Below, one piece after another: positions 22,541-32,911 of a DNA stretch of 64,000 nt (positions are counted from its first letter, which is position 1; each line of letters opens with the position of its first letter). The position numbers and the translations under genes are program-made. The stretch is from Paenibacillus antri (GTDB lineage: Bacteria > Bacillota > Bacilli > Paenibacillales > YIM-B00363): contig NZ_VCIW01000018.1 in NCBI RefSeq assembly GCF_005765165.1, positions 1-64,000 of the forward strand. The letters are read 5' to 3'. The notes beneath the pieces were generated by a model. It did no database searches. It was not told the origin of the DNA and was given only the letters and a program-made list of their open reading frames with translations.

Positions 22541-22546
22541 CGTTGA

Positions 22547-23311
<765 letters not shown>

Positions 23312-23318
23312 CTAAAAA

Positions 23319-23343
23319 GGAAGGAACACGCCGTGTTCCTTCC
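23319..23343 (-). terminator. Rho-independent terminator after tsf
   Basis: Perfect stem GGAAGGAACACG/CGTGTTCCTTCC followed on the minus strand by TTTTTAG, seven bases after the tsf stop. Confidence 0.9.
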
Positions 23344-23350
23344 ATCCGTC

Positions 23351-24001
23351 TTACTTCTTCACTTGCGCCATAACTTCTTCTACGAAGTTATCTTGCTTCT
23401 TCTCGAGACCTTCGCCGAGCTCGAAGCGGACGAAACGACGGATCGAGATGTTTTCGCCGATCGTGGCGATTTTTTCGTTCACGAGCGTCTGGATCGTCTT
23501 GTCTTGATCCTTGACGAACGTTTGCTCGAGCAAGCAGAACTCTTCGTAATACTTGCTCATGCGGCCTTCGACCATCTTGTCGACGATGTGAGCCGGCTTG
23601 CCTTCGTTAAGCGCCTGCGCGCGAAGGATTTCCTTCTCCTTCTCGAGCTCTTCTTGCGGCACTTCTTCGCGAGTGACGTACTTCGGAGCGGCTGCCGCGA
23701 TCTGCATCGCGACGTCCTTCACGAAGTCGCGGAACGAGTCCGTCTTGGCGACGAAGTCGGTTTCGCAGTTGACTTCGACGAGGACGCCGATCCGGCCGCC
23801 CGCGTGGATGTACGATTCGACCAAGCCTTCCGTCGCGATGCGGCCGGCTTTGTTCTTCGCGGCCGCGAGGCCCTTCTCGCGAAGAATTTCGCTCGCTTTC
23901 GTAACGTCGCCGTTCGCTTCTTCCAATGCCTTCTTGCAATCCATCATGCCCGCGCCTGTCTTCTCGCGGAGTTCTTTGACCGCTTGCGCTGTAACCGCCA
24001 T
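23351..24001 (-). CDS. tsf: Elongation factor Ts
   Basis: Guanine nucleotide exchange factor for EF-Tu. 216 residues, shorter than the roughly 290 of Bacillus but typical for Paenibacillaceae. N-terminal UBA domain with [19 protein letters not shown], then the EF-Tu-contacting [16 protein letters not shown] segment. GGAGG ribosome binding site upstream. Confidence 0.95.
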   Translation of the reverse strand: MAVTAQAVKELREKTGAGMMDCKKALEEANGDVTKASEILREKGLAAAKNKAGRIATEGLVESYIHAGGRIGVLVEVNCETDFVAKTDSFRDFVKDVAMQIAAAAPKYVTREEVPQEELEKEKEILRAQALNEGKPAHIVDKMVEGRMSKYYEEFCLLEQTFVKDQDKTIQTLVNEKIATIGENISIRRFVRFELGEGLEKKQDNFVEEVMAQVKK

Positions 24002-24045
24002 TGTAAATTCCTCCTTAATTGTAAAGACGAAAGTCTATGTATCCG

Positions 24046-24078
24046 AAAAAAAGGGGAGTGATCGGTTTGATCAACCCC
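24046..24078 (-). terminator. Terminator-like hairpin between rpsB and tsf
   Basis: Minus strand GGGG-TTGATC-loop-GATCA-CTCCCC followed by seven T. It may attenuate transcription into tsf. Confidence 0.6.
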
Positions 24079-24109
24079 CACCCACCCTTTTCCTAGGTCT
24101 TACATTTCA

Positions 24110-24808
24110 TTATGCGCTCGTTTGCTCGCCTTGATGCGCTTCGATGACCGCGTCGGCCATCTTCGCCGTCAACAGCTTCACGGCGCGAATCGCGTCGTCG
24201 TTGCCCGGGATGACGTAGTCGATCTCGTCCGGATCGCAGTTCGTGTCGACGATGCCGACGATCGGGATACCGAGCTTGCGAGCTTCCGCTACCGCGATGC
24301 GCTCTTTGCGAGGGTCGATGATGAATACGGCGTCAGGCATGCCGCGCATGTTCTTGATGCCGCCGAGGAATTTCTCAAGACGCTCTTGCTCTTTCTTGAG
24401 GATGATGACTTCCTTCTTCGGCAATACGTCGAACGTGCCGTCGGATTCCATACGCTCGAGCTCTTTCAAGCGGTTGATCCGCTTCTTGATCGTCTCGAAG
24501 TTGGTCAGCGTGCCGCCGAGCCAACGTTGGTTGATGTAGAATTGACCGCAGCGAGCGGCTTCCTCCGCGACGGAGTCTTGCGCTTGCTTCTTCGTGCCTA
24601 CGAAGAGGATCGTGCCGTTGTTCTCGGCGACCGACTTCACGAAGTTGTATGCTTCTTCAACCTTCTTTACCGTCTTTTGCAAGTCGATAATGTAAATCCC
24701 GTTACGTTCCGTGAAGATGTACTTGTCCATTTTCGGGTTCCAGCGGCGAGTTTGGTGACCGAAGTGCACCCCTGCCTCCAGAAGCTGTTTCATGGAAATT
24801 ACTGCCAT
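24110..24808 (-). CDS. rpsB: Small ribosomal subunit protein S2
   Basis: 232 residues, complete. [20 protein letters not shown] and [19 protein letters not shown] are S2 signatures. GAGGAGGTG ribosome binding site. First gene of rpsB-tsf and preceded by its own promoter. Confidence 0.97.
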   Translation of the reverse strand: MAVISMKQLLEAGVHFGHQTRRWNPKMDKYIFTERNGIYIIDLQKTVKKVEEAYNFVKSVAENNGTILFVGTKKQAQDSVAEEAARCGQFYINQRWLGGTLTNFETIKKRINRLKELERMESDGTFDVLPKKEVIILKKEQERLEKFLGGIKNMRGMPDAVFIIDPRKERIAVAEARKLGIPIVGIVDTNCDPDEIDYVIPGNDDAIRAVKLLTAKMADAVIEAHQGEQTSA

Positions 24809-24934
24809 CTTTCACGCACCTCCTCAAAATGGTTTTTTTGGCCTCCGCCCTTCGCATCTTTCCGTCGAGCTCCCGCCAGGCGAAAGCACCGCGATGGAAA
24901 TTGAAAAGGCGTGTGATTTTTCACACCGTCTATA

Positions 24935-24964
24935 AATATAACATAACACCGGCGGCCTTCGCAA
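24935..24964 (-). promoter_or_regulatory. Promoter of rpsB
   Basis: Minus strand TTGCGA (24964-24959), 18-bp spacer, TATATT (24940-24935). The leader of about 120 bases contains the hairpin GTGTGA-AAAA-TCACAC (24911-24926), a possible S2 autoregulatory element; this last point is inferred. Confidence 0.5.
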
Positions 24965-24986
24965 CTTTAACTTCTTTCGTTGAAAA

Positions 24987-25505
24987 TTACGGCGTGATCA
25001 ACGCTTCGATCAGCTCGTCCATCGTCGGCACGCGGTCGAATCGGTAATGCTTGGCCTGGATTTTCCCGGCGAGGCCTCGCTCGTCCATCTCGATCAAAAA
25101 GCCGTTATAATCCGAGACGAGCCCGAGCTCGTACAGTAGCTTGGCGACCGTCGTCAGCTCGGTGCCTTCGGCGATCGTGAAGGCATAGATTTTGGCGGCT
25201 TCGGCCGGCGGAGCTTCGGCGGGCTGCTCGGCCGGCTCCGCCGTCTTCTCGTCCCCCGCGCCCGCCGCTGCTTCCTCCAGCGCCTTCTCGACCGCCTCCG
25301 CGACGCGAGCCTCAACCTCGGACTCGTTGAACCACGCCATGCGCGCGTCCTTCAAGACGTACCCGCCGGCAGTCGCCGCCGCTTGCAGCTCGGCCTCGGT
25401 CAACGCGCTCGTCGCGGACTGGCCGATGCTCGCCAGCTGCAGCAGCAGCGATCCGGCGATCAGCCCCGTTCCGAGCCCGTACAAATACGTCTTACGGCTG
25501 GCCAT
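24987..25505 (-). CDS. YceG/MltG-like domain protein, membrane-anchored
   Basis: 172 residues. N-terminal membrane anchor (YLYGLGTGLIAGSLLLQLA), Ala/Glu/Pro-rich linker (residues about 80-110), and a C-terminal LysM/YceG-like module (YAFTIAEGTELTTVAKLLYELGLVSDYNGF). No endolytic transglycosylase catalytic domain is present, so it is probably a binding protein. Overlaps the end of the SwrB-like gene by 14 bp. Function unknown. Confidence 0.7.
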   Translation of the reverse strand: MASRKTYLYGLGTGLIAGSLLLQLASIGQSATSALTEAELQAAATAGGYVLKDARMAWFNESEVEARVAEAVEKALEEAAAGAGDEKTAEPAEQPAEAPPAEAAKIYAFTIAEGTELTTVAKLLYELGLVSDYNGFLIEMDERGLAGKIQAKHYRFDRVPTMDELIEALITP

Positions 25506-26157
25506 GCTGCGGTTCCTCCTGTTTGGCGAGTCCGATGATCAGCTGCACTTCGCCTTTGTTTTTGCCGAGCTTCTTCGCGATATGTTCGATCGACTTGCCG
25601 CTGTCGTGCAGGTCGAACAGTTCCTTATAACGGGATTTCACCGTATCGGCGAACCGGGACGCCGGTTCCGGGACGGGCTTGTCCTCGAGGTCGGGATCGC
25701 GCGGGGCCGCCGCATCGACGGGCGTAGGTCGCGATTCGGCGGCGGCATGCGTCACCGACTCGGGGCGCAGCCGATCCGTGCGAAGCGGCGGCGGCGGCAG
25801 CTCCGGAGCGACGCCCGCCGCGAACGGCCGAGGCGCGGCGGCGGGCGTCGCCGTCGCAGACTGCGGCGGCGCTGCCGGCGGCCGGCGCTCTTCCGAGGCG
25901 GCGGAATGCTTCTCGAGCTGCTCGATGCGGGCGAGCAGCTTGCCCGTCCGCTGTTCGTGCTCCCGCTTCATCTCTCCCACCATCCGGATGAGCTCTTTAT
26001 TTTCGGACTCGATCTCTTCGGCGAACTGCTGCAGCGTGTCGCCCACGGAGTCGAGGAAATCTTCCTGCACCGGCTTGCGCTCGGGGGTGCGGGGCAGCAT
26101 CGAGGCGTATAAAATAATGACGAGTCCGAGCAGCGCCACGATCATCCACATGTCCAA
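25492..26157 (-). CDS. SwrB-like protein (DUF6115-type)
   Basis: About 221 residues. N-terminal membrane segment (WMIVALLGLVIILYASML), coiled coil (residues about 45-95), Pro/Ala-rich linker, and a C-terminal helix-turn-helix-like domain (RYKELFDLHDSGKSIEHIAKKLGKNKGEV). In Bacillus subtilis the swrB gene sits at the same place after sigD and promotes flagellar export activation; a similar role is inferred. TTG at 26157 is favoured because GGGGGA lies seven bases upstream; an earlier TTG at 26172 also exists. Confidence 0.7.
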   Translation of the reverse strand: MDMWMIVALLGLVIILYASMLPRTPERKPVQEDFLDSVGDTLQQFAEEIESENKELIRMVGEMKREHEQRTGKLLARIEQLEKHSAASEERRPPAAPPQSATATPAAAPRPFAAGVAPELPPPPLRTDRLRPESVTHAAAESRPTPVDAAAPRDPDLEDKPVPEPASRFADTVKSRYKELFDLHDSGKSIEHIAKKLGKNKGEVQLIIGLAKQEEPQHGQP

Positions 26158-26178
26158 CGAACATTCCCCCAACCGTCC

Positions 26179-26505
26179 CTATAATGAAATATCGATATGC
26201 TTTCCTTTGTAAGGATGACCCGAATCCGTACCGGGCAAACGGGCGTCCTCCTCCTTGCCGGCCGCGCGCGGCTTCGCCGCGTTCCGCCTTGCGGCGGAGC
26301 CGCCGTTCCCTTCTTCCTTCACGTTCAAAAACGCGGAAGCGTCCACCTCCGCGCTGACTTTCTTTCGTCGTTCCGCTAGCTTCGTCGTTTGGTTCGCCAA
26401 TACCGCTTGATCGTAGGTAGGTTTATGATTCAGATGATTTTGCACGGACGTCGCTTCGTTCGTGCGAGGTATGGCGATCTGCATCTCGACGCCCTTCATG
26501 CTCAT
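26179..26505 (-). CDS. Uncharacterised fla-operon protein
   Basis: 108 residues, hydrophilic and basic, low complexity in its second half (Ala, Arg, Lys, Gly). Starts MSMKGVEMQIAIPRTNEATS. It lies between fapA and the SwrB-like gene and follows operon codon use. No family recognised. Confidence 0.65.
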   Translation of the reverse strand: MSMKGVEMQIAIPRTNEATSVQNHLNHKPTYDQAVLANQTTKLAERRKKVSAEVDASAFLNVKEEGNGGSAARRNAAKPRAAGKEEDARLPGTDSGHPYKGKHIDISL

Positions 26506-26550
26506 CTCTCGTTCCCCCGTTCGCGCCCGGCGCGGCCCTTGGGCCGCGGG

Positions 26551-27963
26551 CTAAAAATGAGAGGTTAACGTGATCTCGCCGCCTTGCAAATGGAAGGCGA
26601 CCCGTGTCGTAGCGTCCTTGATGAAACGCGTATATCGGCCGATGACGACCTTCGTGCCGGAATACACCGTTCCGATGATTTCGACCTTCGCCTTCTCGAT
26701 ATCCTCAAGGCTCGTTTCGATTTCCCAAATGCGTTCCCTCGTCGCGCCGAGCTCTTCGGTCGACGTGCGCTTCGTGCTGATCAGCTTCGTCCGGAGCTCC
26801 ATCTTCTCCGGCGTCAACGTGCCGGCGAGCGTCATCTGATCTAACAAATGAAGCGCTTTATCCGTTTTGTCCAGGTTATCCGCGATTTGCTTCGAGGCGG
26901 CCCTCAGCAATTGCAGCTCGCTCCGCAGCTCCGGCGCGACGCCGACCTCGAGCGCGGTGGCGGTGGATGTCGAGTTGCCGACCGTACGAGCCACGATCGT
27001 CTCGCCGGCTTGCAGATTGCCTCCGACGATCAAACCCTTGGAACCCTTACATAGGATGCTCTGCCCGGCGCGTACGTTCGAATGCAGGATGCTCTGACTG
27101 ACGACGATGTTTTGCCCGGCGAAGACGTTCGCCTCCTGCATGAAGGAGCTCTTCACGTCGACGCCCGCTTTAACGAATCCCTTATTGCCCGCGAAGATGC
27201 CCGACGCGATGTCGATCGAGCCGTCCGCTTCCAGTTCCGCGCCTTCGACTCCGCCCGTGATGCGGATGTCGCCGGCCGCCTTTATACGAAACCCGCTCAG
27301 CACGTTGCCGCGGACGACGACCGTGCCGATGAAGTCGATGTTTCCGACGTGATAATCGACGTCCCCGTTCACTTCGTAGACGGGGAAGACGTTGAGCTTG
27401 CCCTTTTCCGTTTGGGTGACGAGGCCGTCGATGACCGCATACATCTTCATCTTCTCCGCGTCGACCACGACGTTCTTGCCCTGCTTGAATCTCGCTTCCT
27501 TCCCGTCCTTGCCGGGGATCGGCTCGCCGGTGACCGCCATGCCGGCCGTCCCCTTCGTCGCCAGTACGCGCTGAGCGATCAATTGCCCCTTCGCCGCGTT
27601 GTTCAGCTGCATCAGTTCGCGGTAATCCACCGCCCCGCTCTCGAGTTCGAGCGGTCTGCGGGCTTTATTTTCCAAACTGAAGAAATTATCGATATACCCG
27701 TCCGCGCCGGCGATCGGCGCCGCGCCTTGCGCGATCAATAACGGCGTAGTGACGTAAGATAACGGATGAAGCGCGAATGCGGACAATGCGTCTTCCTTCA
27801 AGCCGTAAACGACACGGTTCGCCTTCAGGAGCTCGACGAGCCCCGCCTTCGTGATCGATTGCGCCAAGTCCGGTTCCGCTAGTTGTATGAACACGCTCAT
27901 TCGGTCCTCCGAGACGGACACCGCAACCGCCGCCCCGAGATTCATGTTGAACTCCGTCGCCAC
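26551..27963 (-). CDS. FapA family protein (DUF342)
   Basis: 470 residues. N-terminal alpha/beta part, then a parallel beta-helix domain with repeated G-x-V/I strands (VDYHVGNIDFIGTVVVRGNV, IRITGGVEGAELEADG, IASGIFAGNKGFVKAGVDV), then a C-terminal coiled coil (residues about 340-420). DUF342 proteins accompany flagellar genes in several Firmicutes, but their exact role is unresolved. Lies just downstream of sigD. Confidence 0.8.
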   Translation of the reverse strand: MATEFNMNLGAAVAVSVSEDRMSVFIQLAEPDLAQSITKAGLVELLKANRVVYGLKEDALSAFALHPLSYVTTPLLIAQGAAPIAGADGYIDNFFSLENKARRPLELESGAVDYRELMQLNNAAKGQLIAQRVLATKGTAGMAVTGEPIPGKDGKEARFKQGKNVVVDAEKMKMYAVIDGLVTQTEKGKLNVFPVYEVNGDVDYHVGNIDFIGTVVVRGNVLSGFRIKAAGDIRITGGVEGAELEADGSIDIASGIFAGNKGFVKAGVDVKSSFMQEANVFAGQNIVVSQSILHSNVRAGQSILCKGSKGLIVGGNLQAGETIVARTVGNSTSTATALEVGVAPELRSELQLLRAASKQIADNLDKTDKALHLLDQMTLAGTLTPEKMELRTKLISTKRTSTEELGATRERIWEIETSLEDIEKAKVEIIGTVYSGTKVVIGRYTRFIKDATTRVAFHLQGGEITLTSHF

Positions 27964-28001
27964 ACCATTCCCCCCTCGCCCTTCTCCTTCGACGAATTCC
28001 G

Positions 28002-28793
28002 TTACTGCTGCATCAATTGCTCCTTCGCCCGGCCGAGATGACCCCGCAGCCGGAGAATCGCCTTCGAATGCAGTTGAGAAATTCGAGACGGAGACAACGA
28101 CATTACTTCCGCAATTTCGCTGAGCGATAATTCTTCGAAATAAAACAGCGATACGACCGTTCGCTCTTTCTCCGTTAACCGTTCGATCGCTTTCGCCAAA
28201 CTTTCCTTCAGATAGATGTCCCGCACGCTGTCTTCCGGGTTCTTCGCCCGTTCGTCCACGAGCAGCGTCATGCGGGTCTCCGATTCTTCCTCGCGGATCG
28301 GATCCTCGAGGGACACGAGCGAAGCGACGGATACTTCCTGCACCATCTGCTGAAACTCTTGCTCCGACACCTGAAGATACGCGCTAATCTCCCCGTCGGT
28401 TACGCTGCGCAGATGCTGCTGCTCCAGCCGCTGATACGCCTCTTCGATCTTGCGCGCTTTCTCCCGCACCGATCGCGGCACCCAATCGGCTTGGCGCAGC
28501 CCGTCGATGATCGCCCCGCGGATGCGCCAGGAGGCGTACGTTTCGAACTGCAAGCCGCGCTCCAGGTCGAACTTGTCGACGGCGTCGATTAATCCCATTA
28601 TACCATAACTTGCAAGATCGTCTTTAGACACATTTCGAGGCAAGCCGATGGCCAATCGGCTCGTGACGTAATCGACCAAGCTTACGTAATGCTCGATCAG
28701 CTTGCGTTTCGCTTCCGGGTCGCCCGCGGCTTTCCAGCTTCGCCATACCGACGCGATTCCGTTCGTCTGCGTATCCGATAGCGTACTGTCCAT
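28002..28793 (-). CDS. sigD: RNA polymerase sigma factor SigD/FliA
   Basis: Sigma-28-type factor for late flagellar, chemotaxis and autolysin genes. 263 residues. Region 2 (YVTSRLAIGLPRNVSKDDLA...GLIDAVDKFD), region 3 and region 4 (EKERTVVSLFYFEELSLSEI, SPSRISQLHSKAI). Placed after cheD and a small gene, like Bacillus. Activity would be held by FlgM, not encoded here. Confidence 0.95.
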   Translation of the reverse strand: MDSTLSDTQTNGIASVWRSWKAAGDPEAKRKLIEHYVSLVDYVTSRLAIGLPRNVSKDDLASYGIMGLIDAVDKFDLERGLQFETYASWRIRGAIIDGLRQADWVPRSVREKARKIEEAYQRLEQQHLRSVTDGEISAYLQVSEQEFQQMVQEVSVASLVSLEDPIREEESETRMTLLVDERAKNPEDSVRDIYLKESLAKAIERLTEKERTVVSLFYFEELSLSEIAEVMSLSPSRISQLHSKAILRLRGHLGRAKEQLMQQ

Positions 28794-28809
28794 CGACTTC
28801 CTTCGCCTC

Positions 28810-29208
28810 CTATTTATCCGACATGTGTCTTAACGCTTGTGCGAGCAATTCCGGGTCGATCGGCGATTCGGTCTTGGCGAGCTTCGGGGGAGAGAGCGGC
28901 TTGAAGCCGAGATCAAGCCCAGCCTCCTCCTCTTCGTCCTCCGGCGTGACGATGTCGATCGATCGCCCTTTGGCGGCTTCGTTCGCGGCTTCGGCGTCCC
29001 CTGTCCTCGCCGCGGCGGCGGAATCGGCGCTTGCCAGCGCTTGGCCGAGCAGCCAGCGCACCGCGAAACCGATCGCGAACGTCACGGCGAAGGCGATGCC
29101 CGTGCGAATGCCCGCCGTAACGAGCGGATTGCTTCGGTACGACAGCAAGAAGATGACCGCGGCCAAGGCGCATGCCGCGACCGCGTTCCACCGCCAAGAG
29201 CCGATCAT
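28810..29208 (-). CDS. Small membrane protein between cheD and sigD
   Basis: 132 residues. Two hydrophobic segments (NAVAACALAAVIFLLSY; IRTGIAFAVTFAIGFAVRWLL) followed by an acidic cytosolic tail (DIVTPEDEEEEAGLD). No family recognised. It is spaced 17 bp from sigD and 4 bp from cheD, so co-expressed. Confidence 0.7.
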   Translation of the reverse strand: MIGSWRWNAVAACALAAVIFLLSYRSNPLVTAGIRTGIAFAVTFAIGFAVRWLLGQALASADSAAAARTGDAEAANEAAKGRSIDIVTPEDEEEEAGLDLGFKPLSPPKLAKTESPIDPELLAQALRHMSDK

Positions 29209-29211
29209 GGC

Positions 29212-29709
29212 TTACAGCTCCTTCGCCCCGAGTTGTACGCTGCGAACGAACAGCTTGCCCGTCGCGCTTTCGATTTCGATCGTACGTCCATAATTCCCAC
29301 CCGTATCTTCCGCTATGATCGGAATATTGTAACGCCACAGCGCTTCCTTGCAAGCCTCGACGTTCCGCGGACCGATCCGCATCGTGTCGGCCGCCGGGGA
29401 CGAGAAGGTGAACATCTGCGCCCCGCCGGCGAGCTTCGCTTGCAGTCTGGCCGCGATCGCGCCGACCTTCTGCATGCGCAGGAGCAGTTCCGGCAGCGCG
29501 GTATCTGCGTATTTGGCTTTGTTCAACGCCGCATCCTTCGAGATCGAGGAGGACGGAAGCATGACGTGAGCCATGCCCGCGACGCGAACGACGGGATCGA
29601 ACAGCGTCAGACCGACGCAGGATCCAAGTCCCGTCGTCCGCAGCGATTGTCCGCCGCCGGCGACGTTCAAATCCGCCATTCCTACTTTCACGATGACGGT
29701 TTCGCTCAT
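29212..29709 (-). CDS. cheD: Chemoreceptor glutamine deamidase CheD
   Basis: Deamidates receptors and stimulates CheC. 165 residues. Catalytic triad context T-x-G-L-G-S-C-V-G (Thr, Cys) and GMAHVMLP (His) are present. Overlaps the cheC stop by 4 bp, indicating translational coupling. Confidence 0.94.
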   Translation of the reverse strand: MSETVIVKVGMADLNVAGGGQSLRTTGLGSCVGLTLFDPVVRVAGMAHVMLPSSSISKDAALNKAKYADTALPELLLRMQKVGAIAARLQAKLAGGAQMFTFSSPAADTMRIGPRNVEACKEALWRYNIPIIAEDTGGNYGRTIEIESATGKLFVRSVQLGAKEL

Positions 29710-30326
29710 TCGGGAGGCACTCCCAACGAGGCGAAGATCGTCGCGAACGCGTCCGGATCCGGAATCAGAAACAGGTTGCCTTCCACCCGATCGAACCCGT
29801 CGAAGAACGACGTCTCGATCAAGAGCGCTTTATCCCCCATATCCCCGAATTGAAGCAAGCCGTACGCCAGAATCGCGCCCGCCATGTCCACCGCGAAGCC
29901 CGGCACCGTCGGCGACAGGTTCAAGCGAGTGAGATCGGCGAGCGACGACAAATAAGAGCCTGCCAATATGTTTCCGATTTCGGACAGAGCCGATACCTCG
30001 AGCTCCGTGAAAGGCGCCCCTTCCCCCGTCTCCATAGCGACAAGCTCCAGCAGCAGCTGCTTCGCGGAATCGATCGACAGGAGGAAGAACAAATTGCCCG
30101 GCGCGTCCCCTTCCACTCGCAGGAACACCGCGGCGACGACCGCTTCCGCCCCGCCGACCTGCTCGGCGATGTCGTCGAACGGCACCAGGTTGACGCGCGG
30201 CACATCCATGTCCACGGGCTTGCCGAGCAGCTTCGACAGCGCCGTGGCGGCATGGCCGGCGCCGATATTGCCCACTTCTCGCAGGACGTCCATCTGCGTA
30301 TCGCCGAACCGTTCGATATCGCTCAA
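29706..30326 (-). CDS. cheC: CheY-P phosphatase CheC
   Basis: 206 residues with the two E-x2-N phosphatase motifs in LREVGNIGAGHAATALSKLL and ALSEIGNILAGSYLSSL. Forms a complex with CheD in Bacillus. Stop of cheW is 2 bp upstream. Confidence 0.94.
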   Translation of the reverse strand: MSDIERFGDTQMDVLREVGNIGAGHAATALSKLLGKPVDMDVPRVNLVPFDDIAEQVGGAEAVVAAVFLRVEGDAPGNLFFLLSIDSAKQLLLELVAMETGEGAPFTELEVSALSEIGNILAGSYLSSLADLTRLNLSPTVPGFAVDMAGAILAYGLLQFGDMGDKALLIETSFFDGFDRVEGNLFLIPDPDAFATIFASLGVPPE

Positions 30327-30328
30327 GG

Positions 30329-30790
30329 TTAGTCCTCCATCTGCTCCAGCTGAATGATTTCGCTCTTGTTCAGCACCTCGGACAAGTTGAGCATCACCAG
30401 AAGGCGATTTTCCCCGACCTTCGCGATGCCGCGCAAATATTTCGCGCGGATGCCGCCCACGACCTCCGGCGGTTCCTCGATGCGATCCGCATTGACGTCG
30501 ATGACGTCGTTCGCCGAATCGACGATGAAGCCGACCTCCAAGTCGCCGACGCTCACCATCACGATCCGCGAATTTTCCGTAGGCTCGTTCTCGGGCAGAC
30601 CGAAACGCGAGGCCAGGTGAATGACCGGAACGACGACGCCCCGGAGATTGACGACGCCTTTCACGAAGGGCGGCGTCTTCGGGACCCGAGTCATCGGCAT
30701 CATTCTTTCGATCGTCTTTACGTGCTCGACTTCGATGCCGTACTCCTCCGTACCGATGGAAAATACGATCGTCTTTGTATCTGCTGCCAT
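30329..30790 (-). CDS. cheW: Chemotaxis coupling protein CheW
   Basis: 153 residues, one CheW domain (IVFSIGTEEYGIEVEHVKTI; FVKGVVNLRGVVVPVIHL). Links receptors to CheA. Directly between cheA and cheC. Confidence 0.95.
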   Translation of the reverse strand: MAADTKTIVFSIGTEEYGIEVEHVKTIERMMPMTRVPKTPPFVKGVVNLRGVVVPVIHLASRFGLPENEPTENSRIVMVSVGDLEVGFIVDSANDVIDVNADRIEEPPEVVGGIRAKYLRGIAKVGENRLLVMLNLSEVLNKSEIIQLEQMED

Positions 30791-30815
30791 TACGACACTT
30801 CCTCTCTTGACGAGG

Positions 30816-32909
30816 TTATTTAATCAGCGCGTTCGTATCGAGAATGAGCGCGACTTGTCCATCCCCTAGAATCGTGGCGCCCGACACCGCGAAGACGCGG
30901 TTCAAATATTTCCCGAGCGCCTTCAAGACGATCTCTTGCTGGCCGATCAGCTCGTCCACCGCAAGTCCGGCGATCCGGTCGCCCTTGCGCACGATGACGA
31001 CTTCCGTCTCGTCTTCGCCTTCGTCGCTATAGTCCGGCACGTCGAACAGCTTGCTTAAGGATACAAGCGGGACGACGCTCGATCGGTAGTCGAACATCCG
31101 GTTGCCGTGCACGTTGCGGATGTCCTCCTTGCGGAGAATCATCGTCTCGACGATGCTGGACAGCGGGATGGCGTATTTCTCGCCCCCGAGCTTCACCATC
31201 ATCGCCATAATGATCGACAGCGTAAGCGGAAGCTGGATCGAGAACTTCGAGCCCTTCCCGAGGGTCGACGTCACCGAGACGCGGCCGCCGAGCGATTCGA
31301 TCTTCGACTTGACGACGTCGAGACCGACGCCGCGGCCGGAGATGTCGGAGATGACTTCGGCCGTGCTGAAGCCCGAGGCGAACAGAAGCATGTAAACCGC
31401 TTCGTCGCTCATCGCGTCGCCTTGCTCCTTCGTGACGATCCCGTTCTTCACCGCGCGCTTCAGCACGACGTCGCGATTAATGCCCTTGCCGTCGTCCTCC
31501 GCCTCGATGAATACGTGGTTGCCGCTGTGGAACGCGCGCAGATGGACCGTGCCGGTCTCCGGCTTGCCCGCTTTCACCCGCTCCTCGATCGATTCGATGC
31601 CGTGATCGACGGAGTTGCGGAGCAGATGCACCAGCGGATCGCCGATCTCGTCCACCACCGTGCGATCGAGCTCGGTGTCGGCGCCCGTAATGACGAGGTC
31701 GACCTTCTTGCCGAGCGACTTGGCGACGTCGCGCACCATGCGCGGGAACCGATTGAATACCGATTCGACCGGCATCATGCGCAGCTTCATGACGACGCCT
31801 TGGAGGTCGCTGCTGACCCGTCCCATATGCTCGACGGTTTCGATCAGGTCGGCGCGTTTGATTTCGCCCGCGAGCGACTCCAGCCGGACGCGGTCGATCA
31901 GCATCTCGCTGAACAAGTTCATCAGCGTATCCAGCTTCTCGATGTCGACGCGAATCGTGCGAGTCGCCGCCGCCCCCGCGGCCTTCGCGGCCGCTGGCGC
32001 GCCCGCCCTAGGCGCCGCGGGCGCGGCCGTCGCCGCTTGCGGCTGCGCCATCGCAGGCGCTTCCGGCGCGGCCGTACCGGCAGCCGCCTCGGCCGCCGCG
32101 GACGAATCGGCGCCGGCGAGGTCCTCCGCCGTAATCGGCTGCACCGTCGCTCGTTCGATCTCGGACACGCCGTTGATCGCCGCTTCGATCTCAGCCCCTT
32201 CGGAAGCGCTCAGGAAGACGAGCGTAAATTCGTAATCGAAGCGATCCGCTTCGATGTCTTCCGTCGACGGCGCCGACTTGATCACTTCGCCGAGCCGGCC
32301 GAGGGCGTCGAACACCATGTAGGCGCGAACCGCCTTCAGCACGCAATCCTTGCGGATCGCGACGGAAATCCGATACGCGCGGTGGCCGGACTCGAGCGAT
32401 TGCTGCAGCACCGACGATTGGTATTCGTCCAGCAAATCTCGCACCGAACCTCCCGCCGCCGCGGCCCCGCCCGGCGTTCCGTCCGATTGCCCCGCCGCTC
32501 CGGCCTTCCGGTTCCCCGCCTTGCCGTACGTCCCGTTCACGATCGCCTTCAAATCGGTCACGATCGAGGAGACGTCCGACTTTCCGGTGCCGCCGTCGAC
32601 GATATCGGAAACCATCGCCTCGAGCGCGTCCAAGCTTTGGAAGATCGTCTCGAACGTGTAATCTTCCACCTTCAGCTTCCCGTTACGGACTAGATCGAGC
32701 ACGTTCTCCATCTCGTGCGTAAGCGATGCGATATCTTCGAAGCCCATCGTAGCGGACATTCCCTTCAGCGTATGCGCCGAACGGAACATGTTTTGTACGA
32801 TGCCGATGTCGTCCGGAGCGTTCTCCAGAGCGAGCATGTTATCGTTCATCGCTTGCAAGTGCTCTCTGGACTCATCGATAAACATGGATAAGTATTGGTT
32901 CGTATCCAT
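30816..32909 (-). CDS. cheA: Chemotaxis histidine kinase CheA
   Basis: 697 residues. ATG at 32909 follows GAGGAGGTG; the longer open frame to 33341 runs through cheB in another frame. Hpt domain with phospho-His-46 (FRSAHTLKGM), CheY-binding P2 domain (about 150-260), Ala-rich linker, dimerisation domain (IDKLDTLMNLFSEMLIDRVRL), HATPase (HLLRNSVDHGIE, DDGKGINRD) and C-terminal CheW-like domain. The cheB stop is 2 bp upstream. Confidence 0.96.
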   Translation of the reverse strand: MDTNQYLSMFIDESREHLQAMNDNMLALENAPDDIGIVQNMFRSAHTLKGMSATMGFEDIASLTHEMENVLDLVRNGKLKVEDYTFETIFQSLDALEAMVSDIVDGGTGKSDVSSIVTDLKAIVNGTYGKAGNRKAGAAGQSDGTPGGAAAAGGSVRDLLDEYQSSVLQQSLESGHRAYRISVAIRKDCVLKAVRAYMVFDALGRLGEVIKSAPSTEDIEADRFDYEFTLVFLSASEGAEIEAAINGVSEIERATVQPITAEDLAGADSSAAAEAAAGTAAPEAPAMAQPQAATAAPAAPRAGAPAAAKAAGAAATRTIRVDIEKLDTLMNLFSEMLIDRVRLESLAGEIKRADLIETVEHMGRVSSDLQGVVMKLRMMPVESVFNRFPRMVRDVAKSLGKKVDLVITGADTELDRTVVDEIGDPLVHLLRNSVDHGIESIEERVKAGKPETGTVHLRAFHSGNHVFIEAEDDGKGINRDVVLKRAVKNGIVTKEQGDAMSDEAVYMLLFASGFSTAEVISDISGRGVGLDVVKSKIESLGGRVSVTSTLGKGSKFSIQLPLTLSIIMAMMVKLGGEKYAIPLSSIVETMILRKEDIRNVHGNRMFDYRSSVVPLVSLSKLFDVPDYSDEGEDETEVVIVRKGDRIAGLAVDELIGQQEIVLKALGKYLNRVFAVSGATILGDGQVALILDTNALIK

Positions 32910-32911
32910 CC